Below, piece by piece: positions 1-7,185 of a stretch of DNA of 11,361 nt (positions are counted from its first letter, which is position 1; each line of letters opens with the position of its first letter). Position numbers and translations under genes: made by a program. Under the pieces are notes generated by a model, which worked only from the letters and a program-made list of their open reading frames with translations, was not told the origin of the DNA and searched no databases. The stretch covers positions 1 to 11,361 of the forward strand of contig CALERA010000293.1 of NCBI GenBank assembly GCA_937908275.1. The letters are read 5' to 3'. This DNA is from an uncultured Desulfarculaceae bacterium. GTDB taxonomy: Bacteria; Desulfobacterota; Desulfarculia; Desulfarculales; Desulfarculaceae.

Positions 1-47
1 ACGAGATGTAGCCGTGACTGGAGTTCAGACGTGTGCTCTTCCGATCT
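1..47 (+). other. Illumina index adapter (sequencing artefact)
   Basis: These bases match the library adapter that carries the index. Bases 1-7 (ACGAGAT) are the end of the P7 primer. Bases 8-13 (GTAGCC) sit where the six-base index belongs; read on the other strand this is GGCTAC, which I recall as TruSeq index 11. Bases 14-47 are the read-2 adapter, starting GTGACTGGAGTTCAGACGTG and ending CTTCCGATCT. Genomic sequence starts at base 48. Translations of this stretch (peptides such as TGVQTCALPI and IGRAHV) are artefacts and should not be annotated. Confidence 0.98.
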
Positions 48-306
48 CCTGCTTGACCCCCAGCTCGCGGGCCAGGGCCTTGGTGCTCACCTGGCGGTCG
101 CCGTGCATCAGCACCACCAGGGGGTTGCCGGCCTCGTCCTCCATGACCAGGGTCTTGATCACCTGGTGCTCGTCCACCCCCAGCTCGCGGGCGGCCACTT
201 CGGTGCCGCCCTTGTCCTCGTAGGCATAGGGCCGGGGGGTGAAGTCCACCCGGTGCTCGCGCAACACCCGCACCGCGGGCGTGGCCGGGGTCTTGTCCTT
301 GGCCAA
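48..306 (-). CDS. ybaK: YbaK/EbsC-family aminoacyl-tRNA deacylase, 5' part only
   Basis: This is the N-terminal 86 residues of a protein of the YbaK/ProX editing family, which hydrolyses mischarged tRNA in the cytoplasm; YbaK itself removes Cys from tRNA-Pro. The visible part reads MAKDKTPATPAVRVL, then a segment with YAYEDKGGTEVAARELGV, then VIKTLVMEDEAGNPLVVLMHGD and VSTKALARELGV. These match the YbaK fold, including the conserved Lys of KTL and the KALA segment. Family members are about 155-165 residues, so nearly half is missing because the contig ends in adapter; this is not a biological truncation. I chose the TTG start at 306-304 because GGAGG lies seven bases upstream and no ATG fits the family N-terminus. 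The gene is divergent from tsaE. Other members of the superfamily, such as the ProX and PrdX editing domains, cannot be excluded without the C-terminal half. Confidence 0.85.
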
Positions 307-331
307 GGCTCGTCCTCCAGGTTCTGCTTTC

Positions 332-360
332 AACTTATCCCAGGCCGCTCCCCGGGGCAA
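332..360 (-). promoter_or_regulatory. Candidate sigma-70 promoter for ybaK
   Basis: Read on the minus strand, TTGCCC (360-355) and TAAGTT (337-332) are 17 bases apart, with the start codon about 25 bases further on. The match to consensus is 7 of 12, so only spacing and position support it. The rest of the 307-491 divergent gap holds GC-rich hairpins, notably CCCGCCGG at 388-395 paired with CCGGCGGG at 402-409. I saw no convincing promoter for tsaE in this gap. Confidence 0.3.
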
Positions 361-491
361 GAGGGGGCGCGGCGGCCCGAATTGATCCCCGCCGGCCTGG
401 TCCGGCGGGCGACGCCAGCGGAAGGCCTGGTGATATCGGGCTAATCCCGCCGGTCCGCCAGCGGGTCCGGCCTTGCCCCGGAACGCAAGGC

Positions 492-992
492 ATGGTAAAT
501 CCTGGCAGCATGGGCCAAGAAGCCACATCGCTGGAACTGGAGCTGGCCGACGATGAGGCCACCCTGGCCCTGGGCCGGGCCCTGGGGCGGACGCTCGGGG
601 CCGGGGCGGTGCTGCTCCTCAGCGGCGAATTAGGGGCGGGCAAGACCACCCTGACCCGGGGCCTGGCCGCCGGCCTGGGGGTGGACCCGGCCTACGTCAT
701 CGCCAGCCCCACCTTCACCCTGCTCAACATCTACCCCGGGCGGCTGGAGCTGTTTCACGCCGATCTCTACCGCCTGGGCCCGGGCGAGGCCGACGACCTG
801 GAGCTCCTGGACCAGGCCGCGTCCGGGGTGCTGGCGGTGGAGTGGCCCGAGCGGGCCGGCCAGGCCTGGCCGGCCGAGGCCCTCCGGGTGGAGCTGGCCC
901 ACCAGGACCCGGGCCGGCGGGCGCGGGTCAGCGGACCGGCGGCCGCCATCGCCCGCCTGGCGGCGGAGCTCGCGGCCGGGAGCAAAGGATAA
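492..992 (+). CDS. tsaE: tRNA t6A biosynthesis ATPase TsaE
   Basis: TsaE is the small P-loop ATPase that works with TsaB and TsaD to make N6-threonylcarbamoyl-adenosine at position 37 of tRNAs reading ANN codons. With the 492 start the protein has 166 residues. The Walker A motif GELGAGKTT is at 45-53, followed by the family signatures SPTFTL (72-77), FHADLYRL (88-95) and AVEWPE (115-120). The length is typical. The start is uncertain: ATG 492 and ATG 510 both lack a good Shine-Dalgarno site, and the extra six residues (MVNPGS) carry no family signal. The gene is followed after three bases by lysC, so the two are probably cotranscribed. tsaD, a partner in the same complex, lies about 4.7 kb downstream in this window; tsaB is not present. 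Confidence 0.93.
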   Translation: MVNPGSMGQEATSLELELADDEATLALGRALGRTLGAGAVLLLSGELGAGKTTLTRGLAAGLGVDPAYVIASPTFTLLNIYPGRLELFHADLYRLGPGEADDLELLDQAASGVLAVEWPERAGQAWPAEALRVELAHQDPGRRARVSGPAAAIARLAAELAAGSKG

Positions 993-995
993 ACC

Positions 996-2243
<1,248 letters not shown>

Positions 2244-2320
2244 GGCTGCGCCTTCCGTGACCCAGCCGCGAGCGATGCGAAAATGGGTTCACGGCAGGTC
2301 CGCCCGGGTTCGATCTTGCT

Positions 2321-2428
2321 TGTCATTGCCAGGAGCGAAGCGACGCGGCAATCTCTCTGGATTGACTTGGCAGGCTGAATATCCGGGATGAAGCGAACAG
2401 AGATTGCTTCGCTGCGCTCGCAATGACA
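2321..2428. repeat. Palindromic dispersed repeat (about 108 bp hairpin, 'CHCERSEAI' type)
   Basis: The left arm 2321-2356 begins TGTCATTGC and ends GCAATCTCT; the right arm 2399-2428 begins AGAGATTGC and ends GCAATGACA. The terminal and inner nine bases of the arms are perfect complements. Between them lie different GCGAAGCGAC-like cores, and a 42-base centre (2357-2398) separates the arms. In one frame the right arm read backwards encodes CHCERSEAIS, a peptide I know as the signature of a widely dispersed non-coding hairpin repeat often mis-annotated as protein. It probably moves like a REP or MITE element. No transposase is nearby. It separates lysC from the cimA regulatory leader. Confidence 0.85.
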
Positions 2429-2506
2429 GAGGGGAGACAGCCCGGGCAAGGATCCTGCCCTGAAAGGGGCCTGGAAGGGCAAGGCCGCGAGGGTTGCGAT
2501 TAGCGG

Positions 2507-2535
2507 GTGACAGGACCCCTCCGGCGTGATAAGAA
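2507..2535 (+). promoter_or_regulatory. Weak candidate promoter for the cimA leader transcript
   Basis: GTGACA (2507-2512) and TAAGAA (2530-2535) are 17 bases apart. The -35 match is five of six and the -10 only three of six. Transcription would start near 2542, about 70 bases before the proposed leader peptide. I report it because the distance suits an attenuator leader, not because the match is strong. Confidence 0.25.
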
Positions 2536-2609
2536 AGAAAAGTAAGTGGTGCCATGTCGGCGCCCCGGGAAAGAACCACCGCCGGGAGTCAAAGGGAGAA
2601 TAGCTCGAA

Positions 2610-2669
2610 TTGGCCCACGGCAGCACCCCCATCGCCCTCGCCCTGATTATCGCCATCGCGCGAATTTGA
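2610..2669 (+). CDS. Isoleucine-rich leader peptide of cimA (proposed)
   Basis: A 19-codon frame reads MAHGSTPIALALIIAIARI then TGA. It has five Ile codons (8, 13, 14, 16, 19) and two Leu codons (10, 12), with four of the Ile codons in its last seven. This is the composition of leader peptides that sense charged tRNA-Ile, such as the one before E. coli ilvGMEDA. It starts with TTG at 2610. The nearest Shine-Dalgarno-like stretch, AAAGGGAG (2591-2598), is 11 bases upstream, longer than ideal, and this is the weakest point. The frame is closed just upstream by TAG at 2601-2603. It stands 122 bases before cimA, a gene of isoleucine synthesis, and is followed by a possible terminator. The call is inference from composition and context. 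Confidence 0.55.
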   Translation: MAHGSTPIALALIIAIARI

Positions 2670-2670
2670 A

Positions 2671-2745
2671 GCGCGGCCGGCGCACTTTTGTGCTCGCGTC
2701 GGTCGCCGCCTCCAGGGGACGGTGATGGGGGTTCGTGCGTTTTTT
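2671..2745 (+). terminator. Proposed attenuator: competing antiterminator and terminator before cimA
   Basis: CGCCGCCTCC (2704-2713) can pair with GGGGGTTCGTGCG (2727-2739), with T2736 and TT 2732-2733 bulged, giving a ten-pair stem followed at once by six T (2740-2745): a plausible intrinsic terminator. GCGGC (2673-2677) or CGGCG (2678-2682) can instead pair with 2704-2709 and break that stem. CGCGC at 2657-2661, inside the leader peptide, can pair with GCGCG at 2671-2675. A ribosome stalled at the Ile codons would leave 2673-2682 free to form the antiterminator. One reaching the stop at 2667 would cover it and allow termination. Pairings were found by eye; energies are not computed. Confidence 0.45.
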
Positions 2746-2791
2746 CCCTGGGGATGGTTGCCACGCGGGCGGAAGGAAAGGAGTTCCGCCC

Positions 2792-4384
2792 ATGTCTCCC
2801 CAGGCCCAGCCCACCCAGGTTGAGCTCTACGACACCACCCTGCGCGACGGCACCCAGGCCGAGGGCCTGTCTCTGTCGGTGGAGGACAAGCTCAAGGTGG
2901 CCCGCCAACTGGACCGCCTGGGCGTCCACTACATCGAGGGCGGCTGGCCCGGCTCCAACCCCCGCGACCGCGAGTTCTTCGCCGCCGTGCCCAGCCTGGG
3001 GCTCAAGCAGGCCCAGGTGGTGGCCTTTGGCTCCACCCACCACGCCAATGGCAGCGCCGAAACCGACACCAACCTGGCCGAGCTGCTGACCGCCCAGACC
3101 CAGACCGTCACCATCGTGGGCAAGAGCTGGCTGCGCCACGTCACCACCCAGCTCGGCATCCCCCCCCAGCGCAACCTGGAGATGATCCGCGACTCGGTGG
3201 CCTTTCTGAAGGCCAAGGAGCGCCAGGTCTACTTTGACGCCGAGCACTTCTTCGACGGCATGAAGGAGGACCCGGAGTACGCCCTGACCTGTCTGGAGGC
3301 CGCGGCCGAGGGCGGGGCCAAGGGCCTGGTGCTCTGCGACACCAACGGCGGGTCCCTGCCCTGGCAGGTGGCCCAGCGGGTGGCGGCGGTCAAGGAGCGC
3401 CATCCGGAGCTGGTGATCGGCATCCATTGCCACAACGACGGCGAACTGGCGGTGGCCAACAGCCTGGCCGGGGTGGACGCCGGCGTGCGCCAGGTGCAGG
3501 GCACCCTCTGCGGCTTTGGCGAGCGCTGCGGCAACGCCAACCTCTGCTCCATCATCCCCACCTTGCAGTTCAAGATGGGCTTCGCCTGCCTGAGCGAGGA
3601 GCAGATGAAGCTCCTGACCGAAACCGCCCGCCTGGTCTACGAGCTGGCCAACCTGCCCCCCCAGCGCTTCGCGCCCTACGTGGGCCAGAGCGCCTTCAGC
3701 CACAAGGGCGGCCTGCACATCAGCGCGGTGGAGAAGGACCCGGCCCTGTACGAGCACCTGCCCCCGGAGCTGGTGGGCAACCAGCGCCGCTACCTGGTCA
3801 GCGACCTGGCCGGCCGGGCCGCGATCCTGCAACGCGCCCGCCAGTTCGGCCTGGAGCTGTCGGCCGAGGACCCGGAGGTGCAGTCCATCCTGCAGGAGCT
3901 CAAGTCCCGCGAGGGCGAGGGCTATCAGTACGAGGGGGCCGAGGCCAGCTTCGAGCTGTTGATGAACCGGGCCATGGGCCACCGGCATCGCTACTTCGAC
4001 CTGGTGGGCTTCCGGGTGATGGACTTCAAGGCCGCCGAGGGCGAGCTGCCCCTGGCCGAGGCCACGGTGCGGGTGCGGGTGGGCGGCATGGAAGAGCACA
4101 CCGCCGCCACCGGCCACGGCCCGGTCAACGCCCTGGACCGCGCCCTGCGCAAGGCCCTGGCCCGCTTCTTCCCCCGCCTGGCCGAGATCCGCCTGGTGGA
4201 CTACAAGGTCCGCGTGTTGGCCGGGGCCGACGGCACCGCCAGCCAGGTGCGGGTGCTGATCGAGTCCAGCGACGGCCGCAGCCGCTGGGGCACGGTGGGG
4301 GTCTCCTTCGACGTGCTGGAGGCCTCCTGGCAGGCCCTGGGCGACTCCATCCGCTACAAGCTGTTCAAGGACAAGCAGCTCTAG
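2792..4384 (+). CDS. cimA: Citramalate synthase
   Basis: CimA condenses pyruvate with acetyl-CoA to (R)-citramalate, the entry to isoleucine synthesis that bypasses threonine. The 530-residue protein has a DRE-TIM barrel in its first 290 or so residues: YDTTLRDGTQ (13-22) with the catalytic Arg18 and metal ligand Asp19, CDTNGG (182-187), IHCHND (211-216) with two metal-binding His, and GFGERCGNAN (241-250). HKGGLHISA (304-312) belongs to the linker domain. A LeuA-type regulatory domain occupies about 400-525, including TGHGPVNALDRAL (440-452). The length and the GWPGSNPRD segment (51-59) fit the long CimA family of Geobacter and Leptospira better than 2-isopropylmalate synthase or homocitrate synthase. 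The ATG has AAAGGAG eight bases upstream. Its regulatory domain is expected to bind isoleucine, and the leader upstream suggests a second, transcriptional control by the same end product. Confidence 0.94.
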   Translation: MSPQAQPTQVELYDTTLRDGTQAEGLSLSVEDKLKVARQLDRLGVHYIEGGWPGSNPRDREFFAAVPSLGLKQAQVVAFGSTHHANGSAETDTNLAELLTAQTQTVTIVGKSWLRHVTTQLGIPPQRNLEMIRDSVAFLKAKERQVYFDAEHFFDGMKEDPEYALTCLEAAAEGGAKGLVLCDTNGGSLPWQVAQRVAAVKERHPELVIGIHCHNDGELAVANSLAGVDAGVRQVQGTLCGFGERCGNANLCSIIPTLQFKMGFACLSEEQMKLLTETARLVYELANLPPQRFAPYVGQSAFSHKGGLHISAVEKDPALYEHLPPELVGNQRRYLVSDLAGRAAILQRARQFGLELSAEDPEVQSILQELKSREGEGYQYEGAEASFELLMNRAMGHRHRYFDLVGFRVMDFKAAEGELPLAEATVRVRVGGMEEHTAATGHGPVNALDRALRKALARFFPRLAEIRLVDYKVRVLAGADGTASQVRVLIESSDGRSRWGTVGVSFDVLEASWQALGDSIRYKLFKDKQL

Positions 4385-4408
4385 GCGGCGGTCCGCGACA
4401 CACCGTCA

Positions 4409-4452
4409 CGCCGGCCGGCGGAGGGATGCGCGATTCCCTCCACCGGCCGGCG
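4409..4452. terminator. Long terminator-like hairpin after cimA
   Basis: Two 18-base arms, 4409-4426 (CGCCGGCCGGCGGAGGGA) and 4435-4452, are complementary except for one central C/A mismatch, around an eight-base loop TGCGCGAT. It begins 24 bases after the cimA stop, where a terminator is expected. It lacks a proper T-run on either strand (CCATTTCCC follows at 4454), so it may act as a 3'-end stabiliser or a weak terminator. Confidence 0.55.
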
Positions 4453-4516
4453 GCCATTTCCCGGCATCTTCCCGCCCCCGGGATTCCATTTTTGCGGGCC
4501 GCCGGCCCCAGCAGGC

Positions 4517-4546
4517 TTGTCAGGCCGGGGGGGCGGGTGCTAAAAC
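4517..4546 (+). promoter_or_regulatory. Candidate sigma-70 promoter for fbp-tsaD
   Basis: TTGTCA (4517-4522) and TAAAAC (4541-4546) are separated by 18 bases, a 9 of 12 match. The -10 lies in the only A-rich spot of a very GC-rich gap. Transcription would begin near 4553 and give a leader of about 160 bases before fbp. Confidence 0.4.
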
Positions 4547-4714
4547 TGCGGTAGCCCCGCGCCGTTAGCCCGATGCACCCCGCCGGGGGCGGGCTGGAGG
4601 CCGGCCGCCAGGCCCCTCCCGCGCCTCCTGTCGCGGTGGGCCCGCGCCCGGGGCTGGAGTCCGTCAACCGCACACGTTCTGGGAGGGGCCAGGAGCGCCC
4701 CGGAGGAGACGGCC

Positions 4715-5731
4715 ATGCCACCAGAGATCGGGGTCACCGTAACCCAGCACCTACTAAGCCAGCAGGCCGAGCACGGCGGGGCCACCGGCGCCTTCACCCG
4801 CCTGCTCAACGAACTGGTCCTCTCGGCCAAGATCATCAGCCGCGAGGTGACCAAGGCCGGCCTGGTGGAGATCCTGGGCTTCACCGGACAGCGCAACGTC
4901 CAGGGCGAGCGGGTGCGCAAGCTCGACGAGTTCGCCCACGACGTCATCGTCCACCGCCTCTGCCACTCCGGCCATCTCTGCGTGATGGGCTCGGAGGAGG
5001 ACGCGGACCCCATCGAGATCCCGCGCGGCTTCCAGGTGGGCAACTACGTGCTGCTCTTCGACCCCCTGGACGGCTCCTCCAACATCGACGCCAACGTCTC
5101 CATCGGCACCATCTTCAGCGTGCTGCGCAAGAAGTCCGACGACCCGGTCTATCAGATGAGCGACCTCCTGCAGCCCGGCTTCGAGCAGGTGGCGGCCGGC
5201 TATTTCCTCTACGGCTCCTCCACCATGATGGTCTACACCACCGGGGCCGGGGTCAGCGGCTTCACCCTGGACCCCAGCGTGGGCGAGTTCCTGCTCAGCC
5301 ACCCCAACATCGAGATCCCCCAGAAGGGCAAGATCTTCAGCGCCAACACCGCCTATTGGGACTATTGGGACGCCGACACCCAGGCCTACATCGACTTCCT
5401 GCGCAAGCCCGGCCCCAACAAGCCGGTCTACTCCCTGCGCTACATCGGCTCCCTGGTGGCGGACTTCCACCGCACCCTGCTCTACGGCGGCGTGTTCCTC
5501 TATCCCGCCGACAGCAAGGACCCCAAGAAGCCCCACGGCAAGCTGCGCCTGCTCTACGAGTGCTCGCCCCTGTCCTTCATCTGCGAGCAGGCCGGCGGCG
5601 CGGCCAGCACCGGCCGGCAGCGCATCATGGAGGTCCAGCCCCAGGAGCTGCACCAGCGGGTGCCCCTGGTCCTGGGCAGCCCGGACGAGGTCTACCTGGC
5701 CGAGCAATTCTATGCCGGGAAAAGGCCGTAG
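4715..5731 (+). CDS. fbp: Fructose-1,6-bisphosphatase, class I
   Basis: The enzyme hydrolyses fructose 1,6-bisphosphate to fructose 6-phosphate, the control step of gluconeogenesis. The 338-residue protein has the usual class I length and order. GSEED (92-96) and DPLDGSSNID (116-125) supply the metal-binding acidic residues. YGSSTMMVYTTG lies near 166-177, and KLRLLYECSPLSFICEQAGG (276-295) contains the final metal ligand Glu282 and the sugar-phosphate site. The start is fixed by GGAGGAG six bases before the ATG. The gene overlaps tsaD by 20 bases. It is a metabolic gene sharing a transcript with a tRNA-modification gene, which gives no clear functional link. I am confident of the class; AMP sensitivity cannot be judged. 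Confidence 0.97.
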   Translation: MPPEIGVTVTQHLLSQQAEHGGATGAFTRLLNELVLSAKIISREVTKAGLVEILGFTGQRNVQGERVRKLDEFAHDVIVHRLCHSGHLCVMGSEEDADPIEIPRGFQVGNYVLLFDPLDGSSNIDANVSIGTIFSVLRKKSDDPVYQMSDLLQPGFEQVAAGYFLYGSSTMMVYTTGAGVSGFTLDPSVGEFLLSHPNIEIPQKGKIFSANTAYWDYWDADTQAYIDFLRKPGPNKPVYSLRYIGSLVADFHRTLLYGGVFLYPADSKDPKKPHGKLRLLYECSPLSFICEQAGGAASTGRQRIMEVQPQELHQRVPLVLGSPDEVYLAEQFYAGKRP

Positions 5732-6779
5732 CGGCCGGGGGCCGGGCGGCGGGGAGGATCCCGGCCGCCTGGTCCTGGGCATCGAGAGCAGCTGCGACGA
5801 AACCGCGGCGGCCGTCCTGGCGGACGGCCGCCGGGTGCTTTCCAGCGTGGTGGCCAGCCAGGTCAAGGACCACGCCCCCTTTGGCGGGGTGGTGCCGGAG
5901 CTGGCCAGCCGGCGGCACCTGGAGAACGCCGCGCCGGTGGTGCGGGCCGCCCTCCAAGAGGCCGGGGTGGGCCTGGCTGACCTCAGCGGCATCGCGGTGA
6001 CCCAGGGGCCGGGCCTGATCGGGGCGCTGTTGGTGGGCCTCAACCTGGCCAAGGCCCTGGCCTGGTCCCGGGACCTGCCCCTGGCCGGGGTCAGCCACCT
6101 GGAGGGCCACCTGATGGCCCTGACCCTGGCCGAGGAGCCCCCGCCCTATCCCCACCTGGCCCTGCTGGTCAGCGGCGGCCACACCAGCCTCTACCTGGTG
6201 CGCGGTCCCCTGGACCAGGAGGAGCTGGGCCAGACCGTGGACGACGCGGCCGGCGAGGCCTATGACAAGGTGGCCAAGCTCTACGGCCTGGGTTATCCCG
6301 GCGGGGTGATAATCGACCGCCTGGCGGCCCAGGGCGACCCCGAGGCCATCGTCTTCCCCCGGCCTCGTCTGCACGACGGCACCCTGGATTTCTCCTTCGC
6401 CGGGCTCAAGACGGCGGTGCTCCAGTTCCGCCAGAAGCACCAGGGCCAGCCCTACCGCATGGAGGACCTCTGCGCCGGTTTCCAGGAGGCGGTGGCCGAG
6501 GTGCTGGTGAAAAAGGCCCTGCGCGCGGCCCAGGCCCATGGGATCCGGCACCTGGCCCTGGCTGGCGGCGTGGCGGCCAACCGCCGCCTGCGCGAGTTGA
6601 CCGCCTCGGCCGCGGCCGAGGCCGGCATGGGCGCGACCCTGCCGCCCCTGAGCCTGTGCACCGACAACGCGGCCATGATCGCCGCCGCCGGCTGCGCCGC
6701 CCTGCGCCAGGGCCAGCGTCTGGCCCTGGACGGCGACGCGGTCAGCCGCCTGCCCCGGGGGGGCAAGCTGCCAACCTAG
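5712..6779 (+). CDS. tsaD: tRNA N6-adenosine threonylcarbamoyltransferase TsaD
   Basis: TsaD transfers the threonylcarbamoyl group from TC-AMP to A37 of tRNA, with TsaB and TsaE. The 355-residue protein shows the Kae1/Qri7 signatures: LGIESSCDETAA (22-33), the metal-binding HLEGH (129-133), LLVSGGHTSLYLV (151-163), LAGGVAANRRLRE (283-295) and CTDNAAMIA (316-324) with metal ligand Asp318. The ATG overlaps the last 20 bases of fbp, and only a GAG eight bases upstream serves as ribosome site, so translation is probably coupled. The first 19 residues are Gly/Arg/Pro-rich (MPGKGRSGRGPGGGEDPGR) and precede the place where most family members begin (LVLGIESS). No ATG, GTG or TTG lies closer to that point. 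This is therefore either a true extension or a case of a non-standard start. Confidence 0.96.
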   Translation: MPGKGRSGRGPGGGEDPGRLVLGIESSCDETAAAVLADGRRVLSSVVASQVKDHAPFGGVVPELASRRHLENAAPVVRAALQEAGVGLADLSGIAVTQGPGLIGALLVGLNLAKALAWSRDLPLAGVSHLEGHLMALTLAEEPPPYPHLALLVSGGHTSLYLVRGPLDQEELGQTVDDAAGEAYDKVAKLYGLGYPGGVIIDRLAAQGDPEAIVFPRPRLHDGTLDFSFAGLKTAVLQFRQKHQGQPYRMEDLCAGFQEAVAEVLVKKALRAAQAHGIRHLALAGGVAANRRLRELTASAAAEAGMGATLPPLSLCTDNAAMIAAAGCAALRQGQRLALDGDAVSRLPRGGKLPT

Positions 6780-6798
6780 GTCGCGTGCCGCGACGGGC

Positions 6799-6868
6799 GC
6801 CGGGTGCCCCCGGCGGGGCGTATACGGGTCGGGGCCGGGTGCCCCCGGCAGGGCATATACGGGTCGGG
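6799..6868 (+). repeat. Two tandem copies of a 35-bp repeat
   Basis: Bases 6799-6833 and 6834-6868 are back-to-back copies with exactly 35-bp period and two differences (G6815/A6850 and G6820/A6855). Each begins GCCGGGTGCCCCCGGC and ends TATACGGGTCGGG. The unit holds a small hairpin, GCCCC-CGGC-GGGGC, intact in the first copy and weakened by G-to-A in the second. A third copy lies inverted at 7136-7170. Confidence 0.92.
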
Positions 6869-6990
6869 TGGCGTTGGACCTGCGGGCGGACCTCCTCCGC
6901 TCCCGTAGGGGCCGCGCGCGGGTAAGAGCCAGGAGGGGCGGGGATAAACTCCGCTCCTATGAAGAAGAGCGCAAGCCCTACGGCCGGGCG

Positions 6991-7026
6991 AAAATAAAGG
7001 GGCCGGCCCGTTGCCGGACCGGCCCC
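6991..7026 (-). terminator. Intrinsic terminator for leftward transcription
   Basis: GGGGCCGGCCCG (6999-7010) and CGGACCGGCCCC (7015-7026) form a 12-base stem with one C/A mismatch and a TTGC loop. Read leftward the stem is followed by TTTATTTT (6998-6991), a proper T-tract. Read rightward nothing T-rich follows. It lies about 160 bases beyond the stop of the glycine-zipper gene at 7186 and most likely ends that transcript. Confidence 0.8.
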
Positions 7027-7135
7027 AACCAGGAGCCCCACGCCCCTGGCCAACCCTGGCTTAAGAATCTTTCTTTTCCCTTGCTGCAACCCCCAGCTAC
7101 GGGAGCGCGCGAAACCCGCCCTGGGAAGGGCGTCA

Positions 7136-7170
7136 CCCGACCCGTATATGCCCCGCCGGGGGCACCCGGC
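7136..7170 (-). repeat. Third, inverted copy of the 35-bp repeat
   Basis: The reverse complement of this stretch is the 35-bp unit found at 6799-6868. It has G at unit position 17 like the first copy and A at position 22 like the second. The match to the second copy continues beyond the unit: several bases on the GCCGGG side (CGGG before it) and TG followed by CG with one change on the other. With the tandem pair it brackets 267 bases containing the leftward terminator. Confidence 0.92.
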
Positions 7171-7185
7171 CCCGGGCGAAGTGGG

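Larger units (their letters stand above)
2244..2609. other. Long gap after lysC: hairpin, dispersed repeat, possible promoter
   Basis: No protein gene is supported here. Just after the lysC stop, CCGTGACCCA (2256-2265) can pair with TGGGTTCACGG (2284-2294) with one bulged base. It has no T-run, so it is a poor terminator. The palindromic repeat at 2321-2428 follows. From about 2520 to 2600 the composition is more A-rich (AAGAAAGAAAAG at 2531-2542), unlike the neighbouring genes, and leads into the leader peptide of the proposed cimA attenuator. Confidence 0.6.
4385..4714. other. GC-rich gap between cimA and fbp
   Basis: There is no supported gene. It holds the 4409-4452 hairpin, a candidate fbp promoter at 4517-4546 and a GC-rich leader. 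GGGCGGGTGC (4531-4540) can pair imperfectly with GCACCCCGCC further on (4575-4584). A small GCGG/CCGC hairpin lies between them. I do not recognise a known riboswitch. Confidence 0.55.
6780..7185. other. Gap of repeats between tsaD and the convergent lipoprotein genes
   Basis: The gap lies between convergent genes and holds no supported protein gene. It contains three copies of a 35-bp sequence (6799-6868 and 7136-7170) and a leftward terminator (6991-7026). It also has CTCCGCTCC twice in the same direction (6895-6903 and about 6949-6957) within an otherwise GC-rich filler. TTAAGAATCTTTCTTTT at 7061-7077 follows a short GCCA/TGGC hairpin and could be a weak rightward stop for tsaD. Confidence 0.6.

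Noticed and set aside
14..223. Plus-strand open frame beginning MTGVQTCALPI
   Set aside because: It starts within the sequencing adapter and runs antisense to ybaK.
2541..2580. T-box-like string AAGTGGTGCC upstream of cimA
   Set aside because: It resembles the T-box core (GTGGTACC), and T-boxes can control branched-chain genes. But there is no room for a Stem I with specifier loop between it and the repeat at 2321-2428, and it is not directly followed by a terminator. The leader-peptide model fits better.
2735..2791. Extended start for cimA at GTG 2735
   Set aside because: The extra 19 residues have no family match, would begin inside the terminator arm, and lack a ribosome site. ATG 2792 has AAAGGAG at eight bases.
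4754..6052. 432-codon minus-strand open frame opposite fbp and tsaD
   Set aside because: It has low-complexity Gly/Val/Leu/His composition and lies antisense to two genes with clear motifs.
6799..7170. CRISPR array
   Set aside because: The two direct copies are contiguous with no spacer, the third is inverted, and no cas gene is present.
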